A stretch of DNA of 21,433 bases, from contig JABMDE010000010.1 in the NCBI GenBank assembly GCA_015904055.1, forward strand, positions 9,376 through 30,808. The letters are read 5' to 3'. The stretch comes from Nitrospira sp. (GTDB lineage Bacteria > Nitrospirota > Nitrospiria > Nitrospirales > Nitrospiraceae). Position numbers and translations under genes: made by a program. Every line of letters begins with the position of its first letter. Position 1 is the first letter of the stretch. Shown in pieces: positions 14,067-21,433 of the stretch. The notes below the pieces were generated by a model. It had not been told where the DNA came from. It saw only the letters and a list, made by a program, of their open reading frames with translations, and made no database searches.

Positions 14067-14833
14067 GGTTTGGTTGAGAAGCCTCGCTGGCGGGCTGCTT
14101 CGAACAGCAGCACCGCCGCAGAAGCCGACACGTTCAGTGATTGGACGTGGCCCCGCATGGGAATACGAATGCGTTCGTCACAGTGTTGCAGCAGCCCCGG
14201 CCTGATTCCTGTTCCTTCACCCCCGAACACCAGTCCGACCGGCCCGCGCAGATCAACATCCGTGTAGAGTTTGCTCGCAGCCGGTTCTACCCCATAGACC
14301 CACACACCCACAGCCTTCAATGACTCGATCAGCCGGCTCGTGTTCGTCACCCGCGCCACAGGCATATGGTCGATCGCGCCGGCGGAAACCTTTGCGACGA
14401 CCGACGTCAGTCCGGCCGCTCTCCGCTCCGGAATAAAGACGCCATGGACACCGGCACCCTCGGCGGTTCGGATCACCGCGCCAAGATTATGGGGATCCTC
14501 CACCCCATCGAGGATCACCAGCAACGGTGGTTCATTGCGTTCGGCCGCGCGCGCTAGAATCGATTCTTCCGTCTGATAGGCTTTTGCTGCGGCAAAAGCC
14601 ACAATGCCCTGATGCCTGCCGTCTGGTACCAGCCGATCGAGCGAAGCCGACGGTTGGACATGGACGGGAACATGGAGGGATCGCGCTAACTGAACCAAGT
14701 CTGCAAACTGTTTGTCGGTCCTGATGACAAGGAGACGCTGCAGCGGCCGGCTCCCGGCCTTGAGGGCCTCGCGCACCGCATGGAGCCCATAAAGAATCTC
14801 TTGCTCGTCAGCGCTTCCACCGGCTGGTGCCAT
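14063..14833 (-). CDS. rlmB: 23S rRNA (guanosine-2'-O)-methyltransferase, RlmB/SpoU family
   Basis: This 256-residue protein has an N-terminal RNA-binding region (EILYGLHAVREALKAGSRPL, about residues 12-31) and a C-terminal SPOUT knot. The three SpoU motifs are clear: ILDGVEDPHNLGAVIRTAEG, VFGGEGTGIRPGL, and IPMRGHVQSLNVSASAAVLLFE. The conserved Asn, Arg and Glu residues of these motifs are intact. RlmB methylates the ribose of G2251 in 23S rRNA in Escherichia coli; the same target here is inferred from family. The ATG at 14833 has GAGG 9 nt upstream and overlaps the cysS 3' end by 26 nt, a frequent cysS-rlmB arrangement. Its TAG overlaps the stop of the convergent luxR-type gene. Confidence 0.93.
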   Translation of the reverse strand: MAPAGGSADEQEILYGLHAVREALKAGSRPLQRLLVIRTDKQFADLVQLARSLHVPVHVQPSASLDRLVPDGRHQGIVAFAAAKAYQTEESILARAAERNEPPLLVILDGVEDPHNLGAVIRTAEGAGVHGVFIPERRAAGLTSVVAKVSAGAIDHMPVARVTNTSRLIESLKAVGVWVYGVEPAASKLYTDVDLRGPVGLVFGGEGTGIRPGLLQHCDERIRIPMRGHVQSLNVSASAAVLLFEAARQRGFSTKP

Positions 14834-16289
14834 CGGGTTTGTCCTCGATGATGATGCCCAGTGATTTAAGCTCGGATCTGATTTCGTCGGCACGTTTGAA
14901 ATCTTTTCGCTTCTTGGCCCCGATGCGTTCGGCCAGTTTGGCTTCGACCTGTTCCTCTGTCATTTGCTTTTCGGCCGTCACTGTCGCTGAAGGAGCCGTA
15001 ACACTAAGGGATGCAGACCCTGCTTTAAGGCGGACATCGAATTTCCATCGGTTTAATTGAAACAGTCCTAACACATCACCGATCATGCGAAATGCTTGTC
15101 TGGCACTTTCCCGTGCCTCAGTCGAGAGGCCCAGGCTCAGCAGTTTATTGACATCTGTCTTCAGGCCCTGAATCGCTGCAAGCGCCCCCGGCGTGTTGAA
15201 ATCATCATCCATGGCTGCCTGAAAGGCCGACTTACACTTCTCGATTGCCCCATCAAGGTCCCTGTCTGCTATGGACTCTTTCTCTGGTTCGGCTAGTCGA
15301 TTGACCAGAAGATCGTAGAACCCGTTCAAAGCATTCTTGGCTTCATTCAGCGCCTGGTCGGAAAAATCCAGCGGCCCGTGGTAATGGGTGGAGAGGAGAA
15401 AGTATCGAAGAATTTCTCCCATGACGTCTTCTGGCCATTCCGACTTCTCAAAAATCTCTCGAATCGTAAAGAAGTTCCCCAGCGATTTGGACATCTTCTC
15501 TTTATTGATCTGCACAAAGCCGTTGTGAATCCAGTAGCGAGCGAATTCTTTTCCTGTGGCGCCGCAGGACTGCGCGATCTCGTTCTCGTGATGGGGGAAG
15601 ATCAGATCCATCCCTCCGCCATGGATGTCGAATGTTTCGCCGAGATGTTTCATCGACATCGCAGAACATTCGATGTGCCAGCCGGGACGTCCCTGCCCCC
15701 ACGGACTCGGCCATGCAGGCTCGCCCGGCTTGGCGCTTTTCCAGAGCGCAAAATCCATCGGGCCGCGCTTTCGTTCGTCGACATCCACGCGCGCTCCGGC
15801 CTGCAGATCATCCAGCCGACGTTTGGAGAGTCGGCCGTAGTCAGCATACTTCGGGACTTCAAAGTAGACGTCCCCGTCCATTTGATACGCGAGGCCTTTG
15901 TCGATCAAGGTTTCGGTCAACCGCACAATTTCGGCCATATGCTCGGTGGCTTTGGGTTCGATTGTAGCGGGTCGTACGCCCAGCCGTCCCATATCATCAG
16001 AATAGGCTTGAATGAACGTGGCCGTAATCTGCTCGCAACTTACCCCTTGTTCATTCGCCCGTTTGATAATCTTATCGTCAACGTCGGTGAAGTTCTTCAC
16101 AAACTCGACTCGATACCCGACGCGTTCGAGATACCGGCGAATCACATCGAATACCAGCGCGCTTCTGGCATGGCCGATATGACAATAGTCGTAGACCGTG
16201 ACCCCGCAGACATACATCCGCACGGTGTCCGGCACCAACGGTTCAAACGGTTCCTTCTTGCCGGTGAGGGTGTTGTAAATTCTAAGCAT
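14808..16289 (-). CDS. cysS: Cysteinyl-tRNA synthetase
   Basis: This 493-residue class I synthetase charges tRNA-Cys with cysteine. It has the HIGH motif at residues 37-40 and KMSKS at 265-269. The zinc site is formed by Cys28, Cys208 and His233 with the nearby Glu237, all in their usual context (YVCGVTVYDYCHIGHARS, WHIECSAM, FPHHENEIAQ). A short low-complexity Ser/Thr/Ala stretch near residue 430 links the DALR-like domain to the C-terminal tail, and the length is a little over the family norm. I chose the ATG at 16289, 11 nt after the dedA stop, because MLRIYNTLTGKKEPF is the normal N-terminus; the frame runs upstream to a TTG at 16331 without a ribosome site. Probably cotranscribed with surE, dedA and rlmB. 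Confidence 0.96.
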   Translation of the reverse strand: MLRIYNTLTGKKEPFEPLVPDTVRMYVCGVTVYDYCHIGHARSALVFDVIRRYLERVGYRVEFVKNFTDVDDKIIKRANEQGVSCEQITATFIQAYSDDMGRLGVRPATIEPKATEHMAEIVRLTETLIDKGLAYQMDGDVYFEVPKYADYGRLSKRRLDDLQAGARVDVDERKRGPMDFALWKSAKPGEPAWPSPWGQGRPGWHIECSAMSMKHLGETFDIHGGGMDLIFPHHENEIAQSCGATGKEFARYWIHNGFVQINKEKMSKSLGNFFTIREIFEKSEWPEDVMGEILRYFLLSTHYHGPLDFSDQALNEAKNALNGFYDLLVNRLAEPEKESIADRDLDGAIEKCKSAFQAAMDDDFNTPGALAAIQGLKTDVNKLLSLGLSTEARESARQAFRMIGDVLGLFQLNRWKFDVRLKAGSASLSVTAPSATVTAEKQMTEEQVEAKLAERIGAKKRKDFKRADEIRSELKSLGIIIEDKPDGTSRWKR

Positions 16290-16300
16290 CGAAGAGGCCA

Positions 16301-16939
16301 CTATTGAGGAGTGGGACTGCGTTTCGGCCAATGCGACCAGAGAAAATATCCCAGAGCGATCGCCAAGAACAGTCCGATGACTATATCGAATTGATGGAAG
16401 TAATCACGGAGATGCTCCCACTCTTCTCCCATCTTCACGCCGATATAGGCCAACAGATAGCACCAGGGCAAGGCGCCGATGAAGGTGAGGAGCACAAACC
16501 GCGGGAAATTCATCCGCGCGATTCCAGCCGGCAAGGAGATGAAGGTCCGCACCACCGGCAACATCCGGCCGAAGAACACCGCGGCTTCGCCGTACTTAAG
16601 AAACCACCGATCGGCAATAGCGAGGTCATGATGCGACACCAGAACATAGGGCCCATAGCGTTCGACGAGCGGCCGCCCACCCCACACCCCCGCATAGTAC
16701 GCGACGATCGACCCGATCACGTTGCCGACCGCGCCGGCCAGCGTCACTCCCAGCATGGTGAACTGCCCGGTCGTCACGAGATACCCGGAGAATGGCATGA
16801 TGATCTCGCTCGGCAAGGGAATACAGGCGCTTTCGACCGCCATGGTAAACACAATGCCGCCATAGCCGAACTTGGAAATGCAGGCAATGACGAATCGGCT
16901 GAGTTCACTGATGATACTTTCAATAAATCCACCGATCAC
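16301..16939 (-). CDS. DedA-family inner membrane protein
   Basis: This 212-residue protein has several hydrophobic segments with the DedA hallmarks: a re-entrant region around ESACIPLPSEIIMPFSGYL, a Gly-rich helix (GAVGNVIGSIVAYYAG), and the FFGRMLPVVRTFISLPAGIARM motif with its conserved arginines. DedA proteins are thought to move lipids such as undecaprenyl phosphate or phosphatidylethanolamine across the inner membrane, coupled to the proton gradient; which lipid applies here cannot be read from sequence. The start is a GTG at 16939, supported by AGGAG 8 nt upstream and only 4 nt after the surE stop, so the pair is tightly coupled. It is followed 11 nt later by cysS. Confidence 0.93.
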   Translation of the reverse strand: MIGGFIESIISELSRFVIACISKFGYGGIVFTMAVESACIPLPSEIIMPFSGYLVTTGQFTMLGVTLAGAVGNVIGSIVAYYAGVWGGRPLVERYGPYVLVSHHDLAIADRWFLKYGEAAVFFGRMLPVVRTFISLPAGIARMNFPRFVLLTFIGALPWCYLLAYIGVKMGEEWEHLRDYFHQFDIVIGLFLAIALGYFLWSHWPKRSPTPQ

Positions 16940-16943
16940 AGAT

Positions 16944-17747
16944 TCAGCTCCTGCGTGTGACAGATGATCGTTGAGGAGAAATCAACCGACGGGAGCCCTG
17001 TGTGACGATCGGTTCCCACGCGCGAAAGCGATCGAGCACGCCATGGTGGGTGCTGTCGAGACGGATGGGCGTGATGGAGACCAGGCCCTCTTCGATTGCC
17101 TCATGGTCAGCATCCTTGCTGCGACTCCACGAAATGCGCTTCCCGGCGATCCAATAGTATTTGCGTCCGTGGGGGTCGAGCTTTTCGATAATCGGATTGT
17201 CAAAACGGCGGCGGCTGAGGCAGGTCACACGCGTGCCCGTGATCGCCCGTCGTGGCCGATCCGGGATGTTGACGTTCAGCAGCGTTTCCTCCGGCAAACC
17301 CTGGGCGAGTACCAGCCGGACCACCCGTGCAGCATAGGTCGCGCCGACGGCAAAGCGAAAATCCTCTCCGCCCTCCTGGGAGACGGCCACTGACGGTACA
17401 CCCAGGATCGTCCCTTCCATCGCTGCTGAGACGGTTCCAGAATACATGACATCGTCTCCAAGATTGACGCCCTTGTTGATGCCGGACACCACAATGGATG
17501 GAGCTTTCGGCATGATTTTAAGCAGCGCCAAATTGACACAATCCACCGGCGTCCCATTCACCGAGAAGGTGCGCGGCGCAAGACGATGGACCCGCAATGG
17601 TTTGTGTAATGTCACCGCATGCGCCACCGCCGTACGCTCTCGGTCCGGCGCCACTACCCACACTTCGCCGATGGCAGAAAGCGCCTTGGCCAGGGCCTGG
17701 ATGCCCGGCGACTGAATGCCGTCATCGTTGGTGACGAGAATGCGCAT
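16944..17747 (-). CDS. surE: 5'-nucleotidase SurE
   Basis: This 267-residue metal-dependent phosphatase hydrolyses nucleoside 5'- and 3'-monophosphates and is tied to stationary-phase survival. The metal and phosphate site is complete: [10 protein letters not shown] at the N-terminus (Asn7, Asp8, Asp9), [42 protein letters not shown], and the later [11 protein letters not shown] segment. A C-terminal tail rich in Arg and Ser makes it slightly longer than usual. The ATG at 17747 gives the canonical N-terminus; a GTG one codon upstream is possible, and the ribosome site is weak (GAGTG). A terminator hairpin ends just 15 nt before the start, so either the gene has a promoter I cannot see or it relies on read-through. 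Confidence 0.95.
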   Translation of the reverse strand: MRILVTNDDGIQSPGIQALAKALSAIGEVWVVAPDRERTAVAHAVTLHKPLRVHRLAPRTFSVNGTPVDCVNLALLKIMPKAPSIVVSGINKGVNLGDDVMYSGTVSAAMEGTILGVPSVAVSQEGGEDFRFAVGATYAARVVRLVLAQGLPEETLLNVNIPDRPRRAITGTRVTCLSRRRFDNPIIEKLDPHGRKYYWIAGKRISWSRSKDADHEAIEEGLVSITPIRLDSTHHGVLDRFRAWEPIVTQGSRRLISPQRSSVTRRS

Positions 17748-17761
17748 CACTCACTCGCAAC

Positions 17762-17785
17762 AAAAAAAGCTGCGCGAGGCAGCTC
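17762..17785 (-). terminator. Rho-independent terminator after tRNA-Pro
   Basis: On the minus strand AGCTGC, a 5-nt loop and GCAGCT form a 6-bp stem followed by seven T residues. It lies 78 nt downstream of the tRNA and 15 nt before the surE start. It probably ends the ihfA-merR-tRNA transcript and would also act on any surE transcript starting upstream of it. Confidence 0.75.
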
Positions 17786-17862
17786 GTTGGTTCAAGGCTA
17801 ACGTCGGGGCCAAGCCTTCGACTTATTTTCTTCGTCTCGGTGCTCAGCACTCGATACATTAT

Positions 17863-17939
17863 TGGTCGGGGCGGCGGGATTTGAACCCACGACCACTCGC
17901 ACCCCAAGCGAGTACGCTACCGGGCTGCGCTACGCCCCG
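17863..17939 (-). tRNA. tRNA-Pro (anticodon GGG), CCA encoded
   Basis: On the minus strand the full cloverleaf can be folded. The acceptor stem is CGGGGCG with CGCCCCG, the D arm is GCGC-AGCCCGGTA-GCGT, and the anticodon stem is CTCGC with GCGAG around the loop TTGGGGT. The T arm is GTGGG-TTCAAAT-CCCGC. The anticodon at loop positions 34-36 is GGG, reading CCC and CCU proline codons. Discriminator A is followed by an encoded CCA. It lies 77 nt downstream of the MerR-like gene and is followed by a terminator. No attachment-site duplication or integrase was seen next to it. Confidence 0.95.
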
Positions 17940-18016
17940 ACTCGGTTCTGATTTCACAACTCGCGGTATTGTCTCTTGCAGAGCCTTAGAAAGGCAATGG
18001 GGGGAACCCTGCCTTC

Positions 18017-18367
18017 TCACCGCACATGCGTGTCGATAATTTTCAAAATGGCCTGGAGATCGCCCCTCAGTTTCTTCGCCATCTCCTTCGGACGCAACGG
18101 CCGGGAAGACGCCCGTCCACGCCTTACCCAATATCGCTTCACACCTTCCAGCGTATGCCCTTCGTCATAGAGCATGCGCTTGATCTCCAATGCCGTTTCG
18201 ATATCCCGCTGCACATAGAGACGCTGGTTGCCTCGGCTTTTCTTGGGTTTCAGAAAGCTGAACTGTGATTCCCAGAAACGAAGCACATAGGCAGGAAGTT
18301 CGGTCAGCTGGCTGACTTCCCCGATTTTATAGAAAACCTTGCTACCCAGCCTGGGTGCAACTCCCAT
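18017..18367 (-). CDS. MerR-family transcriptional regulator
   Basis: This 116-residue protein starts with a MerR winged [43 protein letters not shown], then [20 protein letters not shown]. The Arg-X-Tyr pattern of the wing and the LEGVKRYW end of the DNA-binding domain are typical. The remaining 35 residues form a short basic coiled segment, and there are no cysteines for metal binding. Genes of this kind sit directly after ihfA in many deltaproteobacteria and relatives; their targets are mostly unknown. The ATG at 18367 has GAGG 7 nt upstream, and the gene begins 45 nt after the ihfA stop, so the pair is probably cotranscribed with tRNA-Pro downstream. Confidence 0.92.
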   Translation of the reverse strand: MGVAPRLGSKVFYKIGEVSQLTELPAYVLRFWESQFSFLKPKKSRGNQRLYVQRDIETALEIKRMLYDEGHTLEGVKRYWVRRGRASSRPLRPKEMAKKLRGDLQAILKIIDTHVR

Positions 18368-18412
18368 GACCGGTCCTCATAGTACAGTCGATGACGTGGG
18401 TACAGCAGCCTG

Positions 18413-18688
18413 TTAAGAATTGACGTATTTCTTGAAAACCTGGCTTGGTCGAAACGTCACAACGCGACGGGGCGTAATGCCGATTTCCTCTCCGGTCCGA
18501 GGATTGCGGCCCTTACGGGCGCCCTTGCTCCGTACGACAAAATTCCCGAATCCCGCAATCTTGACCGACTCTCCCTTTTGCAAGACGGACTTCAACATAT
18601 TGAGTACCAGTTCGACAATATCGGCGGCTTCATTTTTTGAAATGCCGACCTGCTTGAAAATTTCGTTCGCGATATCGGCCTTCCTCAT
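18413..18688 (-). CDS. ihfA: Integration host factor alpha-type nucleoid protein
   Basis: This 91-residue protein is a full-length HU/IHF family member. MRKADIANEIFKQVGISKNE starts the helical dimer region. VKIAGFGNFVVRSKGARKGRNPRTGEEI and GITPRRVVTFRPSQVFKKYV form the DNA-bending arm. The Pro in the RNPRTGE loop that intercalates into DNA is present, and the ITPRRVVTFRP wording is closer to IHF-alpha than to HU. It bends DNA as a dimer; no beta-subunit gene is in the window. The ATG at 18688 follows a strong GGGG-rich Shine-Dalgarno at 5 nt, with a perfect TTGACA promoter box about 100 nt upstream. Confidence 0.94.
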   Translation of the reverse strand: MRKADIANEIFKQVGISKNEAADIVELVLNMLKSVLQKGESVKIAGFGNFVVRSKGARKGRNPRTGEEIGITPRRVVTFRPSQVFKKYVNS

Positions 18689-18766
18689 GCGATCCCCCCT
18701 ACACGCTCATCGGCCAGTATGGCGCCCATCTCAAGTTCCTCTATCTTATTGCAACGAGTTCTGCTT

Positions 18767-18795
18767 AAGTTACGTGAGGTTACGAATCCTGTCAA
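18767..18795 (-). promoter_or_regulatory. Likely promoter of ihfA-merR-tRNA-Pro
   Basis: A perfect -35 TTGACA (minus strand, 18790-18795) is followed after 17 bp by TAACTT (18767-18772), a weak -10. It lies in the 139-bp gap between the cimA stop and the ihfA start. Confidence 0.6.
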
Positions 18796-18827
18796 GAATA
18801 AATTGGGCCAACCATCATCACATGCAG

Positions 18828-20477
18828 CTATTTGTTTGTGAGCAATTTGTATTCGATACTGTCTGCAAGAGCCTGCCAGGTGGCCTCGATGATGTTCTCT
18901 GAGACCCCGACCGTTCCCCACTTATCTTTGTGATCTCCCGATTCGATTAGAACACGGACTTTGGATTCAGTGCCTTTATTCGCTGCCAACACACGTACTT
19001 TATAGTCGAGGAGTTTGACTTCCTTAAGCTGCGGATAGAATTGCTCCAAAGACTTGCGCAGAGCATGATCCAGCGCATTGACCGGCCCGGCACCTACGGC
19101 AGCCGTATGTTCAACCGCGTTGCCGACCTTAACCATCACCGTCGCTTCCGATAGCGGGGCGCCGTTATCCTGTTTCTTTTCGACGATGACGCGGAAACCC
19201 AGGAGTTGAAAGGCGGGAGTATGGCTCCCCATGGCTTTCCGCATGAGCAACTCGAACGATCCTTCCGCTCCTTCAAACTGATACCCCTGACTCTCACGCT
19301 CTTTGAGGGTTTCGATAAGCTCAGACACCTTGGAATGGTCTTTTGACAACTTGATGCCGAAGGCCTCGATCTTGTCCAAGAGGCCGCTGCGCCCGGCGTA
19401 ATCGGACACCAACACACGCTGCCGATTGCCGACCTTCACCGGATCAACATGTTCGTAAGTCGCCGGGTTCTTCAGCACAGCATGGATGTGTACCCCGCCC
19501 TTGTGCGCGAAGGCTGAATCGCCGACGTAGGGCTGATGCTTATTGGGCATGAGATTGGCGATCTCGGTCACAAATCCTGACACCTCTTTCAAATGGCTTA
19601 AGCGATCCGTCAACGCCGGCCGCTTCATTTTCAGCTCCAAATTGGGAACGATCGAGCAGAGATTGGCATTCCCGCACCGTTCCCCGATGCCGTTGATCGT
19701 CCCCTGCACCTGCACAATGCCCGTCTCGATTGCCACCAATGAGTTCGCCACCGCCATGTCACAATCGTTATGGGCATGGATCCCCAACGGCACCCGGCAC
19801 TCACGCTGTACGATCTCACAGATGGTACGGATCTCCCAGGGCATCGTGCCGCCGTTGGTATCGCAGAGAATCACCCGTTCCGCCCCGGCGTCCACCGCTT
19901 TGCGAATGGTGTTGAGCGCATAGTCCGGATTTGTCTTGTACCCGTCGAAAAAATGTTCGGCGTCGTAAAACACCCGACGGCCCTTGCTGCGCAGGTAGGC
20001 GACGGAATCTCCAATCAATTCAAGATTGGTGGCCAATGAAATGCCCAGCGCATCGGTAACGTGTAAGGACCACGTCTTCCCGAACAGTGTGATCGTCTTC
20101 GTATCGGCGGCAAGGAGCGCCTGAAGATTGGGGTCCTTGCCGACGGAATGGCTGGCTTTTCTCGTCGACCCGAACGCAATGACGGTGGCATGCTTCAGTG
20201 GAATGGTTTTGATGATCCGGAAAAATTCGATGTCTTTGGGATTCGCGCCGGGCCAGCCGCCTTCGATGAAATGGACGCCCAATTCATCCAGCTTCTGCGC
20301 AACGCGAACCTTGTCCTCCACTGAAAAACTGACATCCTCGGCCTGCGCGCCATCGCGCAATGTCGTATCGTAGATCTCCAATGATGCCGCCCGACCGGCT
20401 GACAGGCTCGGCTGAGGGGACGGATGGGGCGTATCAGCGGCGCGAGGAGCGCGAGATGGTGCGGGTTTTCGAGCCAT
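18828..20477 (-). CDS. cimA: Citramalate synthase
   Basis: This 549-residue enzyme condenses pyruvate with acetyl-CoA to (R)-citramalate, the entry step of the threonine-independent isoleucine route. The LeuA-type barrel starts with LEIYDTTLRDGAQAEDVSFS (DTTLRDG at residues 37-43), includes ILCDTNGGTMPWEI and the metal-binding HAHND motif, and has NGIGERCGNANL. The C-terminal regulatory domain (about 400-549) is intact. Wording such as TTLRDGAQAEDVSFSVEDK and FFDGYK is typical of CimA rather than isopropylmalate synthase. An Ala/Pro/Arg-rich N-terminal extension of about 33 residues precedes the barrel. The start is uncertain: neither the ATG at 20477 nor a GTG at 20522 has a ribosome site, and a TTG just before LEIYD is possible. 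It lies downstream of lysC, probably in one operon. Confidence 0.93.
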   Translation of the reverse strand: MARKPAPSRAPRAADTPHPSPQPSLSAGRAASLEIYDTTLRDGAQAEDVSFSVEDKVRVAQKLDELGVHFIEGGWPGANPKDIEFFRIIKTIPLKHATVIAFGSTRKASHSVGKDPNLQALLAADTKTITLFGKTWSLHVTDALGISLATNLELIGDSVAYLRSKGRRVFYDAEHFFDGYKTNPDYALNTIRKAVDAGAERVILCDTNGGTMPWEIRTICEIVQRECRVPLGIHAHNDCDMAVANSLVAIETGIVQVQGTINGIGERCGNANLCSIVPNLELKMKRPALTDRLSHLKEVSGFVTEIANLMPNKHQPYVGDSAFAHKGGVHIHAVLKNPATYEHVDPVKVGNRQRVLVSDYAGRSGLLDKIEAFGIKLSKDHSKVSELIETLKERESQGYQFEGAEGSFELLMRKAMGSHTPAFQLLGFRVIVEKKQDNGAPLSEATVMVKVGNAVEHTAAVGAGPVNALDHALRKSLEQFYPQLKEVKLLDYKVRVLAANKGTESKVRVLIESGDHKDKWGTVGVSENIIEATWQALADSIEYKLLTNK

Positions 20478-20556
20478 GGGAAGAGAGGGTACCAGGTGAA
20501 CCGTTAATCTGTCGAGACTCACTTCACGCGCGTATCGACTTCAGATGCCAAGCATC

Positions 20557-21433
20557 CTACGTCTGATCGAGGCCGAATGCCGAATGCAGGGAGCGCATGG
20601 CCAGTTCCAGGTATTTTTCGTCGATCACGCAGGAAATCTTGATCTCTGAGGTACTGATCATCATGATATTGACGCCCTCGCGTGCGAGCACCTCGAACAT
20701 TTTTGCCGCGACTCCCGAGTGAGACCGCATCCCCACTCCGATGAGCGAGACCTTCGCAATCGCTTCGGTCACCGACACCGACTTGGCGTCGATGTCCTTC
20801 GCCACGGATTGAATGATCGGCACGGCTTTCTTGAGATCCGCCCTGGGCACCGTGAACGACAGATCCGTCATGGCCGCCTGGCTGACATTCTGAATGATCA
20901 TGTCGACATTGATATGGGCCTCCGCCACAGTCCCGAAAATCCGCGCGGCGACACCCGGTTTATCCGGCACGCCGACGATCGTAATCTTCGCCTGATTCCG
21001 ATCCCCGGTCACTCCGGCGACCGCCGCCGCTTCCATATCTGCGTCTTCCTTCGTCACGAGAGTCCCCTTTCCTTCCTTGAAGCTCGAATTCACTTCCACC
21101 GGCACACTGAACTTGGCTGCGAACTCGACCGATCTGGTCTGCAGCACTTTGGCCCCCAGACTGGCCATTTCGAGCATCTCTTCGTACGAAATTTTATCGA
21201 TCCGTCTCGCTGCCGGTACGATATTGGGGTCCGCCGTGTAGACGCCATCAACGTCGGTAAAGATAATGCAGCGGTCAGCTTTCAACGCCGCGGACAGCGC
21301 AACCGCGGACAGATCTGACCCTCCGCGACCGAGGGTCGTCACATCAGACTGTTCGTTGATCCCTTGGAACCCTGCCACCACAGGGATCACTCCCTCATCC
21401 AGGGCCTCGCGAATCCGATCCGCCGTCACCCGA
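20557..21433 (-). CDS. lysC: Aspartokinase, 5' part outside window
   Basis: About 291 C-terminal residues are present; the N-terminus lies beyond the right edge. The catalytic end is recognisable from [29 protein letters not shown] and [18 protein letters not shown], which complete the nucleotide- and aspartate-binding fold. Two ACT domains follow (from [19 protein letters not shown] and from [20 protein letters not shown]), the usual site of feedback inhibition by lysine and/or threonine. The enzyme phosphorylates aspartate, the first step toward lysine, threonine and methionine. It ends 79 nt before the cimA ATG used here. An internal start for a separate regulatory subunit is likely (see the next entry). 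Confidence 0.95.
   Translation of the reverse strand, partial: RVTADRIREALDEGVIPVVAGFQGINEQSDVTTLGRGGSDLSAVALSAALKADRCIIFTDVDGVYTADPNIVPAARRIDKISYEEMLEMASLGAKVLQTRSVEFAAKFSVPVEVNSSFKEGKGTLVTKEDADMEAAAVAGVTGDRNQAKITIVGVPDKPGVAARIFGTVAEAHINVDMIIQNVSQAAMTDLSFTVPRADLKKAVPIIQSVAKDIDAKSVSVTEAIAKVSLIGVGMRSHSGVAAKMFEVLAREGVNIMMISTSEIKISCVIDEKYLELAMRSLHSAFGLDQT
21034..21051 (-). promoter_or_regulatory. Likely internal translation start for the aspartokinase beta subunit
   Basis: Within lysC an in-frame ATG at 21036 is preceded by AAGGAA with 9-nt spacing. The protein from here begins [20 protein letters not shown], at the same place where the separately translated beta subunits of Corynebacterium and Bacillus aspartokinases start. 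It would yield a 159-residue, ACT-only subunit. This rests on sequence plus family knowledge; it is not proven. Confidence 0.55.

Noticed and set aside
17863..17939. tRNA-Pro as an integration site of a mobile element
   Set aside because: No integrase, no repeated tRNA 3' end, and ordinary housekeeping genes lie on both sides.

Overview
The window looks chromosomal, of moderately high GC, and typical of a Gram-negative (diderm) bacterium. Gene content and order fit the phylum Nitrospirota, perhaps a Nitrospira: ihfA-merR-tRNA-Pro in a row, a citramalate synthase beside aspartokinase, and a stand-alone LuxR-type HTH protein. That assignment is inferred from general resemblance, with no database search behind it. 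Every protein gene except one (the small LuxR-type regulator) lies on the minus strand, so the biological reading direction is right to left.

Right part (13.8-21.4 kb), housekeeping. The 3' part of lysC (aspartokinase, regulatory ACT half) is followed by cimA (citramalate synthase), linking aspartate-family and isoleucine synthesis. Next come ihfA and a MerR-like gene behind a promoter with a perfect TTGACA box, then tRNA-Pro(GGG) with an encoded CCA, a rho-independent terminator, and the compact run surE-dedA-cysS-rlmB. The small luxR-type gene converges on rlmB, and the two overlap at their stop codons.

Left part (1-13.6 kb), a type IV pilus locus. It starts with a complete prepilin peptidase (pilD). 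Two minor-pilin cassettes follow in the same order, fimT-pilV-pilW-pilX. Cassette A (12476-9328) is packed with ATGA overlaps, ends in an unusually large pilX/gspK-like gene, and runs into a PilB/GspE-type motor ATPase. Cassette B (7111-4087) is more loosely spaced and continues into a small secreted PilY2-like protein and a very large PilY1 adhesin/tip protein that runs off the left edge. In known systems, minor pilins prime pilus assembly and carry PilY1 at the tip, PilD processes the prepilins, and PilB powers extension. The locus therefore supplies two alternative priming or tip complexes, one peptidase and one motor. No major pilin, platform protein or secretin lies within the window.

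The gene-free stretches hold the least expected structure. Between pilD and cassette A (12477-12787) are a 35-bp near-perfect palindrome, a second long inverted repeat enclosing two 11-bp direct repeats exactly 20 bp apart, and a third dyad close to the fimT start. The leader of cassette B has a perfect 6-bp hairpin that would bury the Shine-Dalgarno sequence of its first gene. No CRISPR array, insertion sequence, phage gene or rRNA gene was seen.
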